From CAYZXL01 sp964482435 (lineage in GTDB: Bacteria > Auribacterota > JABMQX01), in assembly GCA_964482435.1 (NCBI GenBank), contig CAYZXL010000011.1:53571-117570 (forward strand): a stretch of 64,000 nt of DNA, in the 5' to 3' direction. Under the pieces are notes generated by a model, which did not search any database, was not told where the DNA came from, and saw only the letters and a program-made list of their open reading frames with translations. The translations under genes and the position numbers were made by a program. This document shows positions 35,044-44,717 of this stretch, one piece after another; within the stretch, counting starts at the first letter, position 1, and the number at the start of each line of letters is the position of its first letter.

Positions 35044-38031
35044 ATGATAAGAAGTGTGAAGTGGCGGTTAATCATAATAGGAATCATAGTCGCCTCCTCT
35101 CTGTTCAGTCTCTATCCCACCCTTCGCTGGGCAACCCTTTCACAAAGCCGCAGAGCCGAGCTGACCGCTCTCTGGGACAAGCAGGAGGAGGAGCTCCGCG
35201 AAGACCTCAAGTGGTACAGGCTCACCCCGGAAGAAAAACTTGCCCGGATCAGCGGATTCCTCGAGCCTCTCCAGGCAGCCTACAAAGACAACCAGCTCGA
35301 CCAACAATTCTGGCAGAGGGTGAACGGTTCCGACCTCACCGCCCTTAACGACGAAGAAAAGGAGGATTTCCTTTCGCTCTGTGAAAAGCTCACGGGGAAA
35401 GACACGGGGAAAAAGATTCCTCGCGACGTCTCCGGCGAAGAGTTCAGAAACGCGATGTCCCCTCTTCGCAATACGCAAAAAGCCCTAGAGAAGGACAAGG
35501 CTTTCCGGAACTGGGTTCTCAACCCCAAGTGGGACACCATCAAGAAAGCAAAAAGGGAGGAGTACAGAACCGTCGTCCTCCAGCTCACGGGCAAAAGAAT
35601 CGCCCGCAACCCCAGCGTCGCCCGGAACGTGGCGAACTGGTTCACGAGGTGGTGGAAGGGGGATGAAAACCAGATTATCAGCCTCGGCCTTGACCTCAGG
35701 GGAGGAACCTATTTCGTCCTCGAGGTCGAGAAGCCCAAAGGAATATCCCTCGAGGACGCCACAGAGGGTGCTCTCCGCGTCCTGAGCGACCGGATCAACA
35801 TAACGGGCGTCCGCGAGCCAATAATTCAGCGCCAGGGCATCAACAAAATCGTCGTGCAACTTCCCGGCACAACCGACGTCGAGCGCCAGAGAAAGCTCAT
35901 CGAGCGGCAGGCCTCCATGCGATGGATGCTCGTTGCCGAAGACCACATGAAACTCGAGCAGTTCTCCGAGACCAGGCTCAAGGGCATCTACGATAGAGCT
36001 GTCACTGAGCTCGATGCCGAATTTGAGAATAAGAAAGACCCCCAGGGTAACCGGGTCGAGTGGACAACCAGCGACCTGGACCGGAAACTGGTGGACTCCA
36101 TTCCTCCCGACACAGTTCTGCGAATCTACACACACGAGGAACGCGGTCCCAGAGGGGTGTCGGTCGCCAAAGAGACTCCCCTTCTCCTCCGATCCTCCCC
36201 GGAAGAACCCGAAGTGATGAAAGGGGGCGAAATCACCAGGGCTATGGCCTCCCGCGACCCGGAGACCAGCGAGCCAATCATAAGCTTCGCCCTGAGTCGC
36301 GACGGAACACGCAAGTTCGCCGAAGTAACAAGGGAGTACAACTCCCGCTCCGACAACAGGATTACCGACTCTGGCGGCGGCTCACGCGGCTGGCGCCTTG
36401 CCATCCTTCTTGATGAGAAAGTTATCTCCGCACCCCACATCAAAACAGAGATTCTCGGCGGGTCCGGTCAAATCGAAGGGAATTTCACCACGGAGGAGGC
36501 GAGAGACCTTGCGATTCAGCTCAAGGCCGGCGCCCTCCCCGCCAAGCTCAACATCGTCGAGCAAAACACCGTCGGACCGACCCTTGGCGCCGATTCCGTG
36601 CGCAAGGGCGTTTTCGCTGCGATTCTTGGCCTCGTTCTTGTCGTCGCCTTCATGCTTGTTTATTACCTCGGCGCCGGGCTTATCGCGAACCTCGCCCTCG
36701 TCTTGAACATGGTCATCATCCTCGGCGCCATGGCGGCTCTTCGTGCTACGCTGACCCTGCCCGGTATCGCAGGCATCATCCTGACTATCGGTATGGCCGT
36801 TGACGCCAACGTTCTCATCAACGAAAGAATCCGGGAGGAGTTCGCCGGCGGTAAGAAAATCGCCGCTGCCATCGAGGCTGGCTATCAGAAAGCCTTCCTG
36901 ACGATTTTTGACTCCAACCTCACTACCGTCATCTGCGGTGTCGTCCTCTATTACCTCGGCACCGGCCCGGTGAGAGGATTTGCCGTCACACTCATCATCG
37001 GGCTGGCTACGAGCATGTTCACCGCCATTGTCGTGACGAGAGTCGTCCTCGACCTCCTCCTCCGCTCCAAGCGCTTCCAGAGACTCCCGATGCTTTCCAT
37101 CGTTCGCAACCCTAAGTACGATTTCGTTTCCCAGATGCGAAAAGCCATCACAGTTTCCATAGTCGTGATCGTAGCCGGAATAATTTCCTTCGCGGCGAAA
37201 TGGAACAAGAATTTCGGGATTGATTTCACCAGCGGCCAGAGCGCTACCGTTGTCTTTCAAAACGAAGTTACACCAGAGCAGCTCGCCAGACTCCGCAGCG
37301 CTCTCGCCTCCAGTCCCGACATCGAAGACTTCAACCTGGGTTATTATAAACTTCAGCGAGACGATGTTCCCCGGGGGGTTACCGTTGTCGGAAAGCTCCG
37401 CAAGCTCCGCGGCGGCTCCGAATCTAAGCCTCTCGACCAGCGCATCACAGACGTCCTCTCAAAGGAAAATCCTAGGGATACTAAGATCGAGCCGACCGTC
37501 GCCAAGGTCTATCCCGTCGTCGCTAAACACCTCTGGAAGCAAGCCCTCATCGCCGTTTTCGTATCCCTCCTCGCGATGCTCGTTTACATCTGGTGGCGGT
37601 TCGAGTTTCGATTTGCCCTCGGCGGCATCATCGCCCTTCTCCACGATGTCCTCGTTACGGTCGGCTTCATGACCGGTTTTTTCATCCTGACGAGGCGTCA
37701 GCTCAATCTCTCCGTCATCGCCGCAATCCTGACAATCATTGGTTACTCCATCAACGACACCATAGTCATCTTCGACCGAATCCGCGAGGATATGAAAATA
37801 ATGAAGGGCGTTAGCCTCAGGAGCATCATCAACACCGCCGTCAATCAGACTTTGAGCCGGACAATCCTGACGTCCTTCACCACCATGTTAGCAGTGGTGG
37901 CGATTTTCGCCTTTGGTGGACAGGCGATCAACGATTTCGCTTTCGCGATGCTTGTGGGCTGTATCTCAGGAGTTTACTCCACGGTCTATATCGCCAGCCC
38001 CATAGCCCTTTTATTGGAAAAGACCCGGTAG
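35044..38031 (+). CDS. secDF: Fused protein translocase subunit SecDF
   Basis: SecD and SecF use the proton gradient to pull proteins through the Sec channel. Here both are joined in 995 residues. The SecD half (to about residue 690) starts with a membrane helix, then a periplasmic region with LDLRGGTYFVLEV (near residue 222), and the membrane part with PGIAGIILTIGMAVDANVLINERI. The SecF half begins with its own membrane helix and NFGIDFTSGQSATVVF, and has the matching IGYSINDTIVIFDRIRED. A charged stretch of about 170 residues between the first helix and the first periplasmic motif is larger than in E. coli SecD. Confidence 0.96.
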   Translation: MIRSVKWRLIIIGIIVASSLFSLYPTLRWATLSQSRRAELTALWDKQEEELREDLKWYRLTPEEKLARISGFLEPLQAAYKDNQLDQQFWQRVNGSDLTALNDEEKEDFLSLCEKLTGKDTGKKIPRDVSGEEFRNAMSPLRNTQKALEKDKAFRNWVLNPKWDTIKKAKREEYRTVVLQLTGKRIARNPSVARNVANWFTRWWKGDENQIISLGLDLRGGTYFVLEVEKPKGISLEDATEGALRVLSDRINITGVREPIIQRQGINKIVVQLPGTTDVERQRKLIERQASMRWMLVAEDHMKLEQFSETRLKGIYDRAVTELDAEFENKKDPQGNRVEWTTSDLDRKLVDSIPPDTVLRIYTHEERGPRGVSVAKETPLLLRSSPEEPEVMKGGEITRAMASRDPETSEPIISFALSRDGTRKFAEVTREYNSRSDNRITDSGGGSRGWRLAILLDEKVISAPHIKTEILGGSGQIEGNFTTEEARDLAIQLKAGALPAKLNIVEQNTVGPTLGADSVRKGVFAAILGLVLVVAFMLVYYLGAGLIANLALVLNMVIILGAMAALRATLTLPGIAGIILTIGMAVDANVLINERIREEFAGGKKIAAAIEAGYQKAFLTIFDSNLTTVICGVVLYYLGTGPVRGFAVTLIIGLATSMFTAIVVTRVVLDLLLRSKRFQRLPMLSIVRNPKYDFVSQMRKAITVSIVVIVAGIISFAAKWNKNFGIDFTSGQSATVVFQNEVTPEQLARLRSALASSPDIEDFNLGYYKLQRDDVPRGVTVVGKLRKLRGGSESKPLDQRITDVLSKENPRDTKIEPTVAKVYPVVAKHLWKQALIAVFVSLLAMLVYIWWRFEFRFALGGIIALLHDVLVTVGFMTGFFILTRRQLNLSVIAAILTIIGYSINDTIVIFDRIREDMKIMKGVSLRSIINTAVNQTLSRTILTSFTTMLAVVAIFAFGGQAINDFAFAMLVGCISGVYSTVYIASPIALLLEKTR

Positions 38032-38274
38032 CCGAGAAGCCGATTGAGTTTTTCGCTTCCCCTTGCGTTCGAGCGGGCGAGGAACCGCGATTGACAGAAT
38101 CACGGCAACGGACTGCTTGAGTGGAAAGCACGGAGCCTCCACAAAAAGAGGCGAGCCATCGCTGGAAGGGATTAGAAAGGCGCGCATTGCGTCTTGCCCC
38201 ATTCGTCGCCAGACCAATTCTGGCAGAGATGAGACATTAACGCTAACCCGATTCTCCGGAGAGAACGGATAACT

Positions 38275-40089
38275 TTGAGCCGTCGAAGAATTTGGACTTA
38301 TTCGCAGCCGGATGAGGAAACCTGCCGGCGTCTATCCCAGAAATTCTCTATTCACCCCATATTGGCGGCAGTCCTCTGCAATCGCGGGATACAAACCGAG
38401 CTCCAGGTCGAGCGCTTTCTCCGAGGTGGCATTGATGCTCTCCACGACCCTTTTCTTATGACCGACATGGACGCAGCCGTGGACCGCATCCTTCAAGCGG
38501 CTTCGGGCGAGGAAAGGGTAGCAATATACGGCGACTTCGACGTTGACGGCCTCACCAGCATGCACGTCCTCGGCCGTTTCCTCTCGTCAATCGGAATCGA
38601 GTGCCACTACTACGTTCCCAATCGCCTCATTGAGGGATACGGTCTTTCCCGGGAGGGAATCGAAAAGTGCCATGCCCAGGGAGCAACTCTCCTCATAACC
38701 GTTGACTGCGGAATCTCATCTATCAACGAGGTAGCCCATGCCACCAGCCTCGGAATGGACGCCATTGTCGTTGACCACCATGAGCCAGAGCAGACTCTTC
38801 CGAGCTGTTGCGCGGTCATTGACCCGAAGCGACCCCATTCTTCGTATCCCTTTTGCGAGCTTGCCGGCGTCGGAGTGGTGTACAAACTATGCCAGGCCAT
38901 TCTTACAAAGCTGCCCGAATCCCTGCGAGGTCCCTGCCAGGACACCGCCGACCTTGACAGGCGGACATCCTCCGGTGAATCAGAGACTTTCGAAGCAGTG
39001 TTGCGCCCCAGCCCGAGCCTCCCGCCTCATACTCTCCTCAGCCAGATGATTGACATGGTTGCCCTCGGCACCGTCGCCGACCTCGCCCCCCTGGTGGACG
39101 AAAACCGCCTCCTCGTCAAGGCTGGACTCCGTCAATTGGACACAACCAGCAACATCGGCCTTCAGGAGCTGAAAGCCGTCTGCAACGTTGACCGCAAAAT
39201 CAGCACCTACGACATCGCGTTCCGCCTCGCCCCCCGGCTCAACGCCGCCGGCAGAATGGGAAATGCCGAATCCGCCCTGCGCCTCCTCAATTCCGAAGAT
39301 GAAGTCGAAGCCTACAACCTCGCATCCCTCATGGAGGAGAATAACAAAATCAGACAGAAGACCGAGCAGCAGATTCTCATCGAAGCCGAGAAACAAATCC
39401 TCCGGGAGCTTAACCTCTCCACCAGCCGCTGCATCGTCGTTCATTCCGAGAACTGGCACCAGGGCGTCACCGGCATCGTCGCCTCTCGCCTCACCAAAAA
39501 CTACTACCGTCCCTCCATCATCGTCTCGGTCGATGGCAACTTAGGAAGAGGAACCGCCAGGAGCATCCGCGAATTTGACATCCTCGCCGGGTTGAGGGAG
39601 TGTCGCGATCTCCTCACCACCTTCGGAGGACACCGCCTCGCCGCCGGTTTCGAGATTGACATGGCAAACTTCCCCGCCTTCAAGGAGAGATTTGAGCAAC
39701 TGGCGGCAGAAAGGCTTTCACCCGACGATGTCACCCCGAAAATCTTCGTGGATTCCGCAATAGACATCGCCGAGGTTTCATCGCAGTTGGTCGCCCAGCT
39801 GCGTGTCCTTGAGCCTTTCGGAGAAGCGAATCCTCCCCCCGTTTTCGTCTCAAAGGGACTGTTCCTCTCCTCCTCTCCGACCCTCATCGGCAACCGCCAC
39901 CTCCGGCTTCTCGTCGAAGGCCCTGATCCCCCCATCGAGGCAATCGGATTCGACATGGCTGACAGGCTCAGGGAACTCCGCGACTCCTCCCACCCCTTTG
40001 ACCTGGCCTACCTCCCTCGCATCAACTCCTATCGCGGCGAAGACAACCTCCAGCTCGTCATCAAAGACTTCCGCCCAAGCGAGATGTAA
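38275..40089 (+). CDS. recJ: Single-stranded-DNA-specific exonuclease RecJ
   Basis: RecJ degrades single-stranded DNA 5' to 3' in recombination and repair. The 604-residue protein has the DHH phosphoesterase motifs YGDFDVDGLTS (near residue 85), TVDCGISS, VDHHEPEQ, and the DHHA1 region with GRGTARSIREFDI and TTFGGHRLAAGFE, then the OB-fold C-terminus. The start is TTG 38275 with GGAGAG upstream; the family N-terminus WTYSQPDEE confirms it, and no ATG lies near. An acidic insert near residue 225 is unusual but modest. Confidence 0.95.
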   Translation: MSRRRIWTYSQPDEETCRRLSQKFSIHPILAAVLCNRGIQTELQVERFLRGGIDALHDPFLMTDMDAAVDRILQAASGEERVAIYGDFDVDGLTSMHVLGRFLSSIGIECHYYVPNRLIEGYGLSREGIEKCHAQGATLLITVDCGISSINEVAHATSLGMDAIVVDHHEPEQTLPSCCAVIDPKRPHSSYPFCELAGVGVVYKLCQAILTKLPESLRGPCQDTADLDRRTSSGESETFEAVLRPSPSLPPHTLLSQMIDMVALGTVADLAPLVDENRLLVKAGLRQLDTTSNIGLQELKAVCNVDRKISTYDIAFRLAPRLNAAGRMGNAESALRLLNSEDEVEAYNLASLMEENNKIRQKTEQQILIEAEKQILRELNLSTSRCIVVHSENWHQGVTGIVASRLTKNYYRPSIIVSVDGNLGRGTARSIREFDILAGLRECRDLLTTFGGHRLAAGFEIDMANFPAFKERFEQLAAERLSPDDVTPKIFVDSAIDIAEVSSQLVAQLRVLEPFGEANPPPVFVSKGLFLSSSPTLIGNRHLRLLVEGPDPPIEAIGFDMADRLRELRDSSHPFDLAYLPRINSYRGEDNLQLVIKDFRPSEM

Positions 40090-40170
40090 TAGCGGTGGGG
40101 GAGCGGCACGAACCATGCGGCTCAGTGATAATCGGCGGGCTCTCCAAAAGACCTTCTCTACCGACGCCTT

Positions 40171-40398
40171 TCAGGCTTTGACGACCTTGCCTGCTTTGAG
40201 GCACTTGGCGCAGACTCTGATTCGCCGGACTGTGCCGTTCTGAATGACCTTGATTGTCTGGAGATTCGGAAGGAAACGGCGCGCGGTAATGCCGGTGGTT
40301 TTCAGACCGATCCCGCCTTTTTTCTTGGGGATGCCCCGTCGGGCGATGCTTCTCCCTGCAATTGGACCTTTTCCACAAATCGCGCAAACGTTCGACAT
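40171..40398 (-). CDS. rpmB: 50S ribosomal protein L28, zinc-binding form
   Basis: A 75-residue L28. It starts with MSNVCAICGKGP and ends with VCAKCLKAGKV; the two C-x2-C pairs are the zinc-binding (C+) form. ATG 40398 is fixed by GGAGG 6-7 nt upstream; a longer reading from 40449 adds residues foreign to L28. It is a single gene with its own promoter (40436-40463), convergent with recJ. Confidence 0.96.
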   Translation of the reverse strand: MSNVCAICGKGPIAGRSIARRGIPKKKGGIGLKTTGITARRFLPNLQTIKVIQNGTVRRIRVCAKCLKAGKVVKA

Positions 40399-40435
40399 CA
40401 CTATCCTCCACTCATATCGGAATTTCAGACGCTCT

Positions 40436-40463
40436 ATTCTACTGGACATCTTTCCTCAGGCAA
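40436..40463 (-). promoter_or_regulatory. Predicted promoter of rpmB
   Basis: On the minus strand TTGCCT (40463-40458), 16-nt spacer, TAGAAT (40441-40436). It would start transcription near 40429, about 30 nt before the L28 start codon. Confidence 0.5.
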
Positions 40464-40697
40464 CGTTTTTTTCGACGCTGTGCTGCTTACCTTTTCGCGC
40501 AGTCCCCTCCACGACGCTCCGCCCGCAACAGTGCCAGGGCAACTACCCCAGATTACGTGTCGTGTCACCGCGACTTGACTCGAGCGCCTGAGCTGTGTAA
40601 ACTCATCGTGTCGTCGTGAAAATGCGGGAGCGCGGAAATGCTCAGGCGTTGAGCTGGGACTCGAGCGCTTCGCGACGCCGGCATTCAGGAGAGAAAA

Positions 40698-41528
40698 ATG
40701 GGTGAGCAGCAAGACGATTTGTTTCGCGTCTCGGGAAAAGTCGCAGTCATCACCGGCGCGGGCGGAGTTTTGTTCGGCGCTGTCGCAAAGGCCCTTGCCG
40801 GGCGCGGCGTGAAAACGGCGCTCCTCGACGTGAGAGAGGATGCTGCAAAGCATGTCGCCGAAGCAATCAGTGCCTCCGGCGGTGAAGCCCTTGCCATCCC
40901 TGTTGACGTCCTCAGCCACAAAGACGTCCGCGCTGCAAGAGATGCAGTCATGGAACGTTTCGGAAGGGTTGACTTCCTCATTAATGGCGCCGGAGGCAAC
41001 CGCCCGGAAGCTACTGTCTCGCCGGAAAAGGATTTTTTCGACCTTCCCCCCGAGGCGGTTCGCTGGGTCTTCGACCTGAACTTTCTGGGGACGTTCATCC
41101 CCTGCCAGATTTTTGCCAGAGACATGGCGGACCGGGGCGAGGGAGTCATCATCAACACAAGCTCCATGAACGCATTCCGTCCCTTGACGCGGATTCCTGC
41201 TTACGCGGCCGCAAAAGCCGCCATCAGCAATTTCACACAGTGGCTGGCGGTTCACATGTCGCTCAACTACTCCAAAAAAATCCGCGTCAACGCCATAGCC
41301 CCCGGCTTTTTCCTCACCGAGCAGAATAGATTCCTCTTGATTGACGAGAAAACTGGCGAGCTGACGCCGCGGGGAGGAGCCATGCTTGCCCATACCCCGA
41401 TGGGGCGATTCGGAAGCCCCGACGACCTCGTCGGAACGGTGCTGTGGCTTCTGTCGCCGGCAGCAGCGTTCGTCCACGGCGCGGTAATCCCCGTGGATGG
41501 CGGCTACTCAGCCTACAGCGGAATCTAA
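40698..41528 (+). CDS. SDR oxidoreductase, D-mannonate oxidoreductase (fructuronate reductase) type
   Basis: A 276-residue short-chain dehydrogenase with the NAD(P) motif ITGAGGVLFGAVA, the NGAGG motif and the catalytic YAAAKAA. The insertion EKTGELTPRGGAML followed by AHTPMGRFG is characteristic of the SDR-type D-mannonate oxidoreductase (B. subtilis UxuB/YjmF group), which interconverts D-fructuronate and D-mannonate in hexuronate catabolism. It is followed 12 nt later by a second SDR gene. Assignment to this substrate is by motif only; the general SDR call is certain. Confidence 0.85.
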   Translation: MGEQQDDLFRVSGKVAVITGAGGVLFGAVAKALAGRGVKTALLDVREDAAKHVAEAISASGGEALAIPVDVLSHKDVRAARDAVMERFGRVDFLINGAGGNRPEATVSPEKDFFDLPPEAVRWVFDLNFLGTFIPCQIFARDMADRGEGVIINTSSMNAFRPLTRIPAYAAAKAAISNFTQWLAVHMSLNYSKKIRVNAIAPGFFLTEQNRFLLIDEKTGELTPRGGAMLAHTPMGRFGSPDDLVGTVLWLLSPAAAFVHGAVIPVDGGYSAYSGI

Positions 41529-41540
41529 TCGGAGAAAAGA

Positions 41541-42308
41541 ATGGGCGTCCTCGACGATTTCCGCCTCGACGGAAAGGTTTCCATCGTGACCGGCGCCAGC
41601 CGCGGTCTCGGGCGAGCCATGGCTGAGGCGCTGGCGGAGGCCGGTTCTCACGTCGTCCTCGCGGCGAGAAGCGAAAAGTCGCTTGAGAGAATCGCCCAAG
41701 GAATTCGCGCGCTTGCAGTGAAGGTGCTCGTCGTTCCGACAGACGTTGAGAAGGAAGAGCAACTGGATCGCCTCGTCGAGCGAGCGCTTGAGGAGTTCGG
41801 CCGGATTGACGTTCTCGTCAACAATGCGGGCATGACAAGTCGCGTCGCTGCGATTGATTACCCAATAGAAACCTGGGACAAAATCCTTGCGATAAATCTG
41901 CGAAGCGTTTTCCTCCTTTCCCAGAAAGTCGCTCGTGTCATGAGAAGCCAGGGAGGCGGCAAAATCATCAATGTCGCTTCCCTCACGTCGGAAGTGGCAG
42001 TCCCGTTCATACCCGCTTACGCCGCGAGCAAGGGAGGAATTCGCCAACTGACAAAAGCCCTCGCCATCGAATGGGCAGAGCACAACATCCGGGTCAATGC
42101 CATTGGCCCCGGATTTTTCCGAACTGAACTGACTGAAAAGCTCTATCAGGACCCCGAACGACACAGTAAAATCATCGGGCGAGTAGCAATCAAGCGATGG
42201 GGGAAGCCCGAGGACCTCAAGGGGGCTGTGGTTTATTTGGCAAGCAAAGCCTCCGACTACGTCACCGGGCACGTCCTCTACGTGGACGGCGGCTACCTCG
42301 CTGGCTGA
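41541..42308 (+). CDS. SDR oxidoreductase, gluconate 5-dehydrogenase-like
   Basis: A 255-residue short-chain dehydrogenase. It has VTGASRGLGRAMAE at the nucleotide-binding loop, NNAGMTSR, the catalytic YAASKGG and NAIGPGFFRTELT. Overall layout resembles gluconate 5-dehydrogenase and 2-deoxy-D-gluconate 3-dehydrogenase (IdnO/KduD group). It is paired with the mannonate oxidoreductase-like gene, so a role in uronate or ketogluconate interconversion is likely. The exact substrate is not evident. Confidence 0.85.
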   Translation: MGVLDDFRLDGKVSIVTGASRGLGRAMAEALAEAGSHVVLAARSEKSLERIAQGIRALAVKVLVVPTDVEKEEQLDRLVERALEEFGRIDVLVNNAGMTSRVAAIDYPIETWDKILAINLRSVFLLSQKVARVMRSQGGGKIINVASLTSEVAVPFIPAYAASKGGIRQLTKALAIEWAEHNIRVNAIGPGFFRTELTEKLYQDPERHSKIIGRVAIKRWGKPEDLKGAVVYLASKASDYVTGHVLYVDGGYLAG

Positions 42309-42359
42309 GCCGGTGCATGAATTGACAGGTGCGACAATGCACGGGACCCCAAGCTCTTT

Positions 42360-42418
42360 TACTGACAGGATGAGCAGGACACATTTATCGTGGCCATCCT
42401 GTCATCCTGTCCAGTGGT
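42360..42418. repeat. Low-complexity AGGATGAGCAGGA/CATCCTGTCATCCTGTCC repeat
   Basis: The gap behind the SDR pair contains ACAGGATGAGCAGGAC followed by ATCCTGTCATCCTGTCC, so the two halves can pair. A related stretch, TTTTCAGGATTATCCGG then TCCATCCTGTTAT, lies at about 62608-62640. Similar anonymous segments are common between genes in environmental genomes. Confidence 0.45.
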
Positions 42419-42485
42419 ACGTTCCCACACCTACGAGTTGGAGGGCTTTGCGGAGACAACGCGAAAGAATGGAGGATCGCAGAGA

Positions 42486-43376
42486 ATGACAATTGACCCG
42501 CAAGCGGAACTGAAGAACTTCAAGCCGAAGCACAACTTCCTCGTCGCGATCGATTCCGACGGATGTGCTTTCGACACGATGGAAATCAAGCACAAGGAGT
42601 GTTTCATCCCGAACATCATCAAATACTGGGACCTTCAGGCCGTTTCAAAATATGCACGCGAAGTCGCTGAGTTCGTCAACCTCTATTCCAAGTGGCGGGG
42701 AATCAATCGCTTCCCGGCACTTCTGATGACTTTCGACCTCCTCGCCGAAAGACCCGAGGTCAAAAAGCGAGAGGTGAGCATTCCCGAGGTTCAATCCCTG
42801 AGAGGGTGGTCAACTAAGGAAACCAAGCTCGGCAATCCAGCCCTCGAAGAAGCCGTCAAGAGAACCGGCGACCCCGTCCTCGCCCGGGCTCTCGCGTGGA
42901 GCAAATCGGTCAACGCTTCGATTGAGGACATCGTCCACGGCGTCCCGCCCTATCCCTGTGTTCGCGAGAGCCTGGTGAAGCTCGCAGAATCCGCCGACAT
43001 CATTATAGTGTCCGCGACGCCGCAGTCGGCGCTGAAGCGAGAGTGGGAAGAGCACGACCTCGCTCGACTCGTCTCGGTCATCGCCGGACAGGAACAGGGC
43101 ACAAAAACCCAGCACATTCAGCTCGCCAACCAGGGGAGGTATCGAAACGACCACATCCTCATGATTGGCGACGCACCCGGCGACATGAAAGCCGGCCGAG
43201 CAAACAATGCCCTCTTCTTCCCGGTCAATCCCGGAAGCGAAGAGAAATCCTGGGAGCTCTTCTACAACGAAGCCTGCGATAGGTTCCTCTCCGGCGCCTA
43301 CGACGGCGATTATGAGGCAAGATTGATTGCCGAATTCGACAAAGTTCTTCCAGAGATTCCCCCCTGGAAGCGATAG
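42486..43376 (+). CDS. HAD-like hydrolase
   Basis: A 296-residue member of the HAD superfamily. Motif I is AIDSDGCAFDT (nucleophile and acid Asp), motif II VSATP, and motif IV MIGDAPGDMKAGRAN. Between them is a helical cap of about 150 residues with FVNLYSKWRGINRFPALL. Such proteins are phosphatases or related phosphotransferases; the substrate is unknown. ATG 42486 follows GGAGG (10 nt) and gives a proper start. It lies downstream of the SDR genes but separated by 177 nt with a repeat, so cotranscription is uncertain. Confidence 0.82.
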   Translation: MTIDPQAELKNFKPKHNFLVAIDSDGCAFDTMEIKHKECFIPNIIKYWDLQAVSKYAREVAEFVNLYSKWRGINRFPALLMTFDLLAERPEVKKREVSIPEVQSLRGWSTKETKLGNPALEEAVKRTGDPVLARALAWSKSVNASIEDIVHGVPPYPCVRESLVKLAESADIIIVSATPQSALKREWEEHDLARLVSVIAGQEQGTKTQHIQLANQGRYRNDHILMIGDAPGDMKAGRANNALFFPVNPGSEEKSWELFYNEACDRFLSGAYDGDYEARLIAEFDKVLPEIPPWKR

Positions 43377-43804
43377 ATGAAACGCATCGGAGGCACGCTG
43401 CGCCCATCGCCAATGGCCTCGCAGTGAGTTGATTTGGGTTCCTTTGATAGACTGCCGGTGGGCGGTCACATCCAACCCTGCTTTTCTGTGCATCCGTGAG
43501 AGTCCGCATTTCCGGGGGGCGCACCCAAATCTGTTCCCCTCCGCCCGTAGTAATGAGTCCCTGAAGGCGAGCGCTCAATCATGATCTTCCAGCCCCGGCA
43601 GAACTTCCGCGCCAGCGCGCGTTTGCCACCCAATCCCGCCCGACTTTCGCTTCTGAGACTTCCTCTTTTACGGCGCCATCGGGGAACAACGAGGAGTCGT
43701 GTGAGACGTGTCTGAAGAAGAAAAACCCGAACCCGGAAAAATCCAGGCTCGGGTTCTCTCGCTGCGGAGATTATCTCCGCCTGACAATCACTATCGGCTG
43801 GGTT
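43377..43804. other. Intergenic region between convergent genes
   Basis: About 430 nt between the HAD gene (plus) and the RRM gene (minus). It holds the terminator of the RRM gene at its right end and otherwise shows nothing that I recognise. Confidence 0.4.
43714..43757 (-). terminator. Predicted intrinsic terminator of the RRM protein gene
   Basis: Read on the minus strand, ACCCGA and TCGGGT form a stem (with overlapping alternative GAACCCG/CGGGTTC) followed by TTTTTCTTCTTC. It lies about 50 nt behind the stop codon at 43805, the expected place. Confidence 0.6.
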
Positions 43805-44122
43805 CTACCAGCGATCTCGTCGGCCTCCGTAGCCGCCTCGTCCGCCCCCCCTGTCGCCGCCGCCGCCGCCTCGACGTTCGGGCTTCGGCCGGGCCTCGTC
43901 CACCTTGAGGGTGCGGTCGCCGACCTGTTTGCCGTTGAGCCCGGTCATTGCGGCCTGGGCTTGTTCTCTGGAGCCCATCTCGACGAAGGCAAAACCCTTG
44001 GATTTGCCCGTGTACTTATCCATTACGACAGTCACGGACTCGACCGTGCCGAACTCTGCAAAAGCTTTCCGCAGCTCCTCTTCAGATGTGTCGTAGGACA
44101 AGTTTCCCACATACAGTTTCAT
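43805..44122 (-). CDS. RNA-binding protein with one RRM and glycine-rich tail
   Basis: A 105-residue protein of the small bacterial RRM type. RNP2 is KLYVGNLSYDT at the start and RNP1 is KSKGFAFVEM (about residue 42). The tail of about 25 residues is rich in Arg and Gly (RGG-like). ATG 44122 is fixed by AAGGAG upstream. Related planctomycete and cyanobacterial proteins are associated with cold response and RNA chaperone activity; that role is inference. It has a candidate promoter 400 nt upstream and a terminator behind it. Confidence 0.9.
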   Translation of the reverse strand: MKLYVGNLSYDTSEEELRKAFAEFGTVESVTVVMDKYTGKSKGFAFVEMGSREQAQAAMTGLNGKQVGDRTLKVDEARPKPERRGGGGGDRGGGRGGYGGRRDRW

Positions 44123-44717
44123 TCCTTCTCTCCTTTTTTTGAAAGAGGATGTTTCGTCTATCCTCGAACCGCACGGTATAAGTCCGCCCTGGATCTCTGA
44201 ATAGACATGGTTGTTATCTGGCACTCCGCCAGAAACGGCTCTGGGCCTCCATGAGGTCTCGTGCAATTGATCTCCGAAGGACCGGAGCAATTCTGTTAAT
44301 TTGGACATATCCTTTTGGGTTGGTGCTTCCCTCGCTCGGCAGGTGTCTCAGAAGCCACCCGGGCTAAAGGAAAGACAATGACGCAAGTAATGCTCTGCAA
44401 TGGACTGTTTTTCTCGAGGCCAGAAAGATGAGGCGGGAAGGACTCTTCCGCAACTGAGAGGAAGGCTTCTTTGTTCAGCTCTATGGCCCAATTTTGCCAG
44501 ATCTCCTGATTTGTTATTTTAGTATGACCCCCTCCCGCTCCCAAGTCAAGCATTCTTTTCATCTTTTCGCACTCGCTCAGTTATCGCTGGTTGCCCCGCC
44601 TTCGGGCGGCGAGTACGCGGAGACAAGTCCCGAGAGCGGCCACCGTGCCGGCCGCCCCTCTCTCTGGGGACTCCGCGAGACCTGCAGTGAATCACCGTGT
44701 GTCCTGAGGCACTCGAA
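44123..44717. other. Upstream region of the RRM gene and end of the GH62 gene
   Basis: About 595 nt without a convincing gene. A hairpin TCTGGC/GCCAGA (44217-44222 with 44228-44233) lies in the part nearest the RRM gene. A possible promoter on the minus strand is at 44521-44549. The right part (44560-44717) shows only low-complexity GC-rich sequence. Confidence 0.35.
44521..44549 (-). promoter_or_regulatory. Possible promoter far upstream of the RRM gene
   Basis: Minus strand TTGACT (44549-44544), 17 nt, CATACT (44526-44521); an overlapping TACTAA gives a 19-nt spacer. If used, the RRM gene would have an untranslated leader of about 390 nt. Confidence 0.35.

Noticed and set aside
44296..44562. 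88-codon minus-strand frame upstream of the RRM gene
   Set aside because: It starts ahead of the candidate promoter, has no ribosome site, and its C-terminal half has no protein-like pattern.
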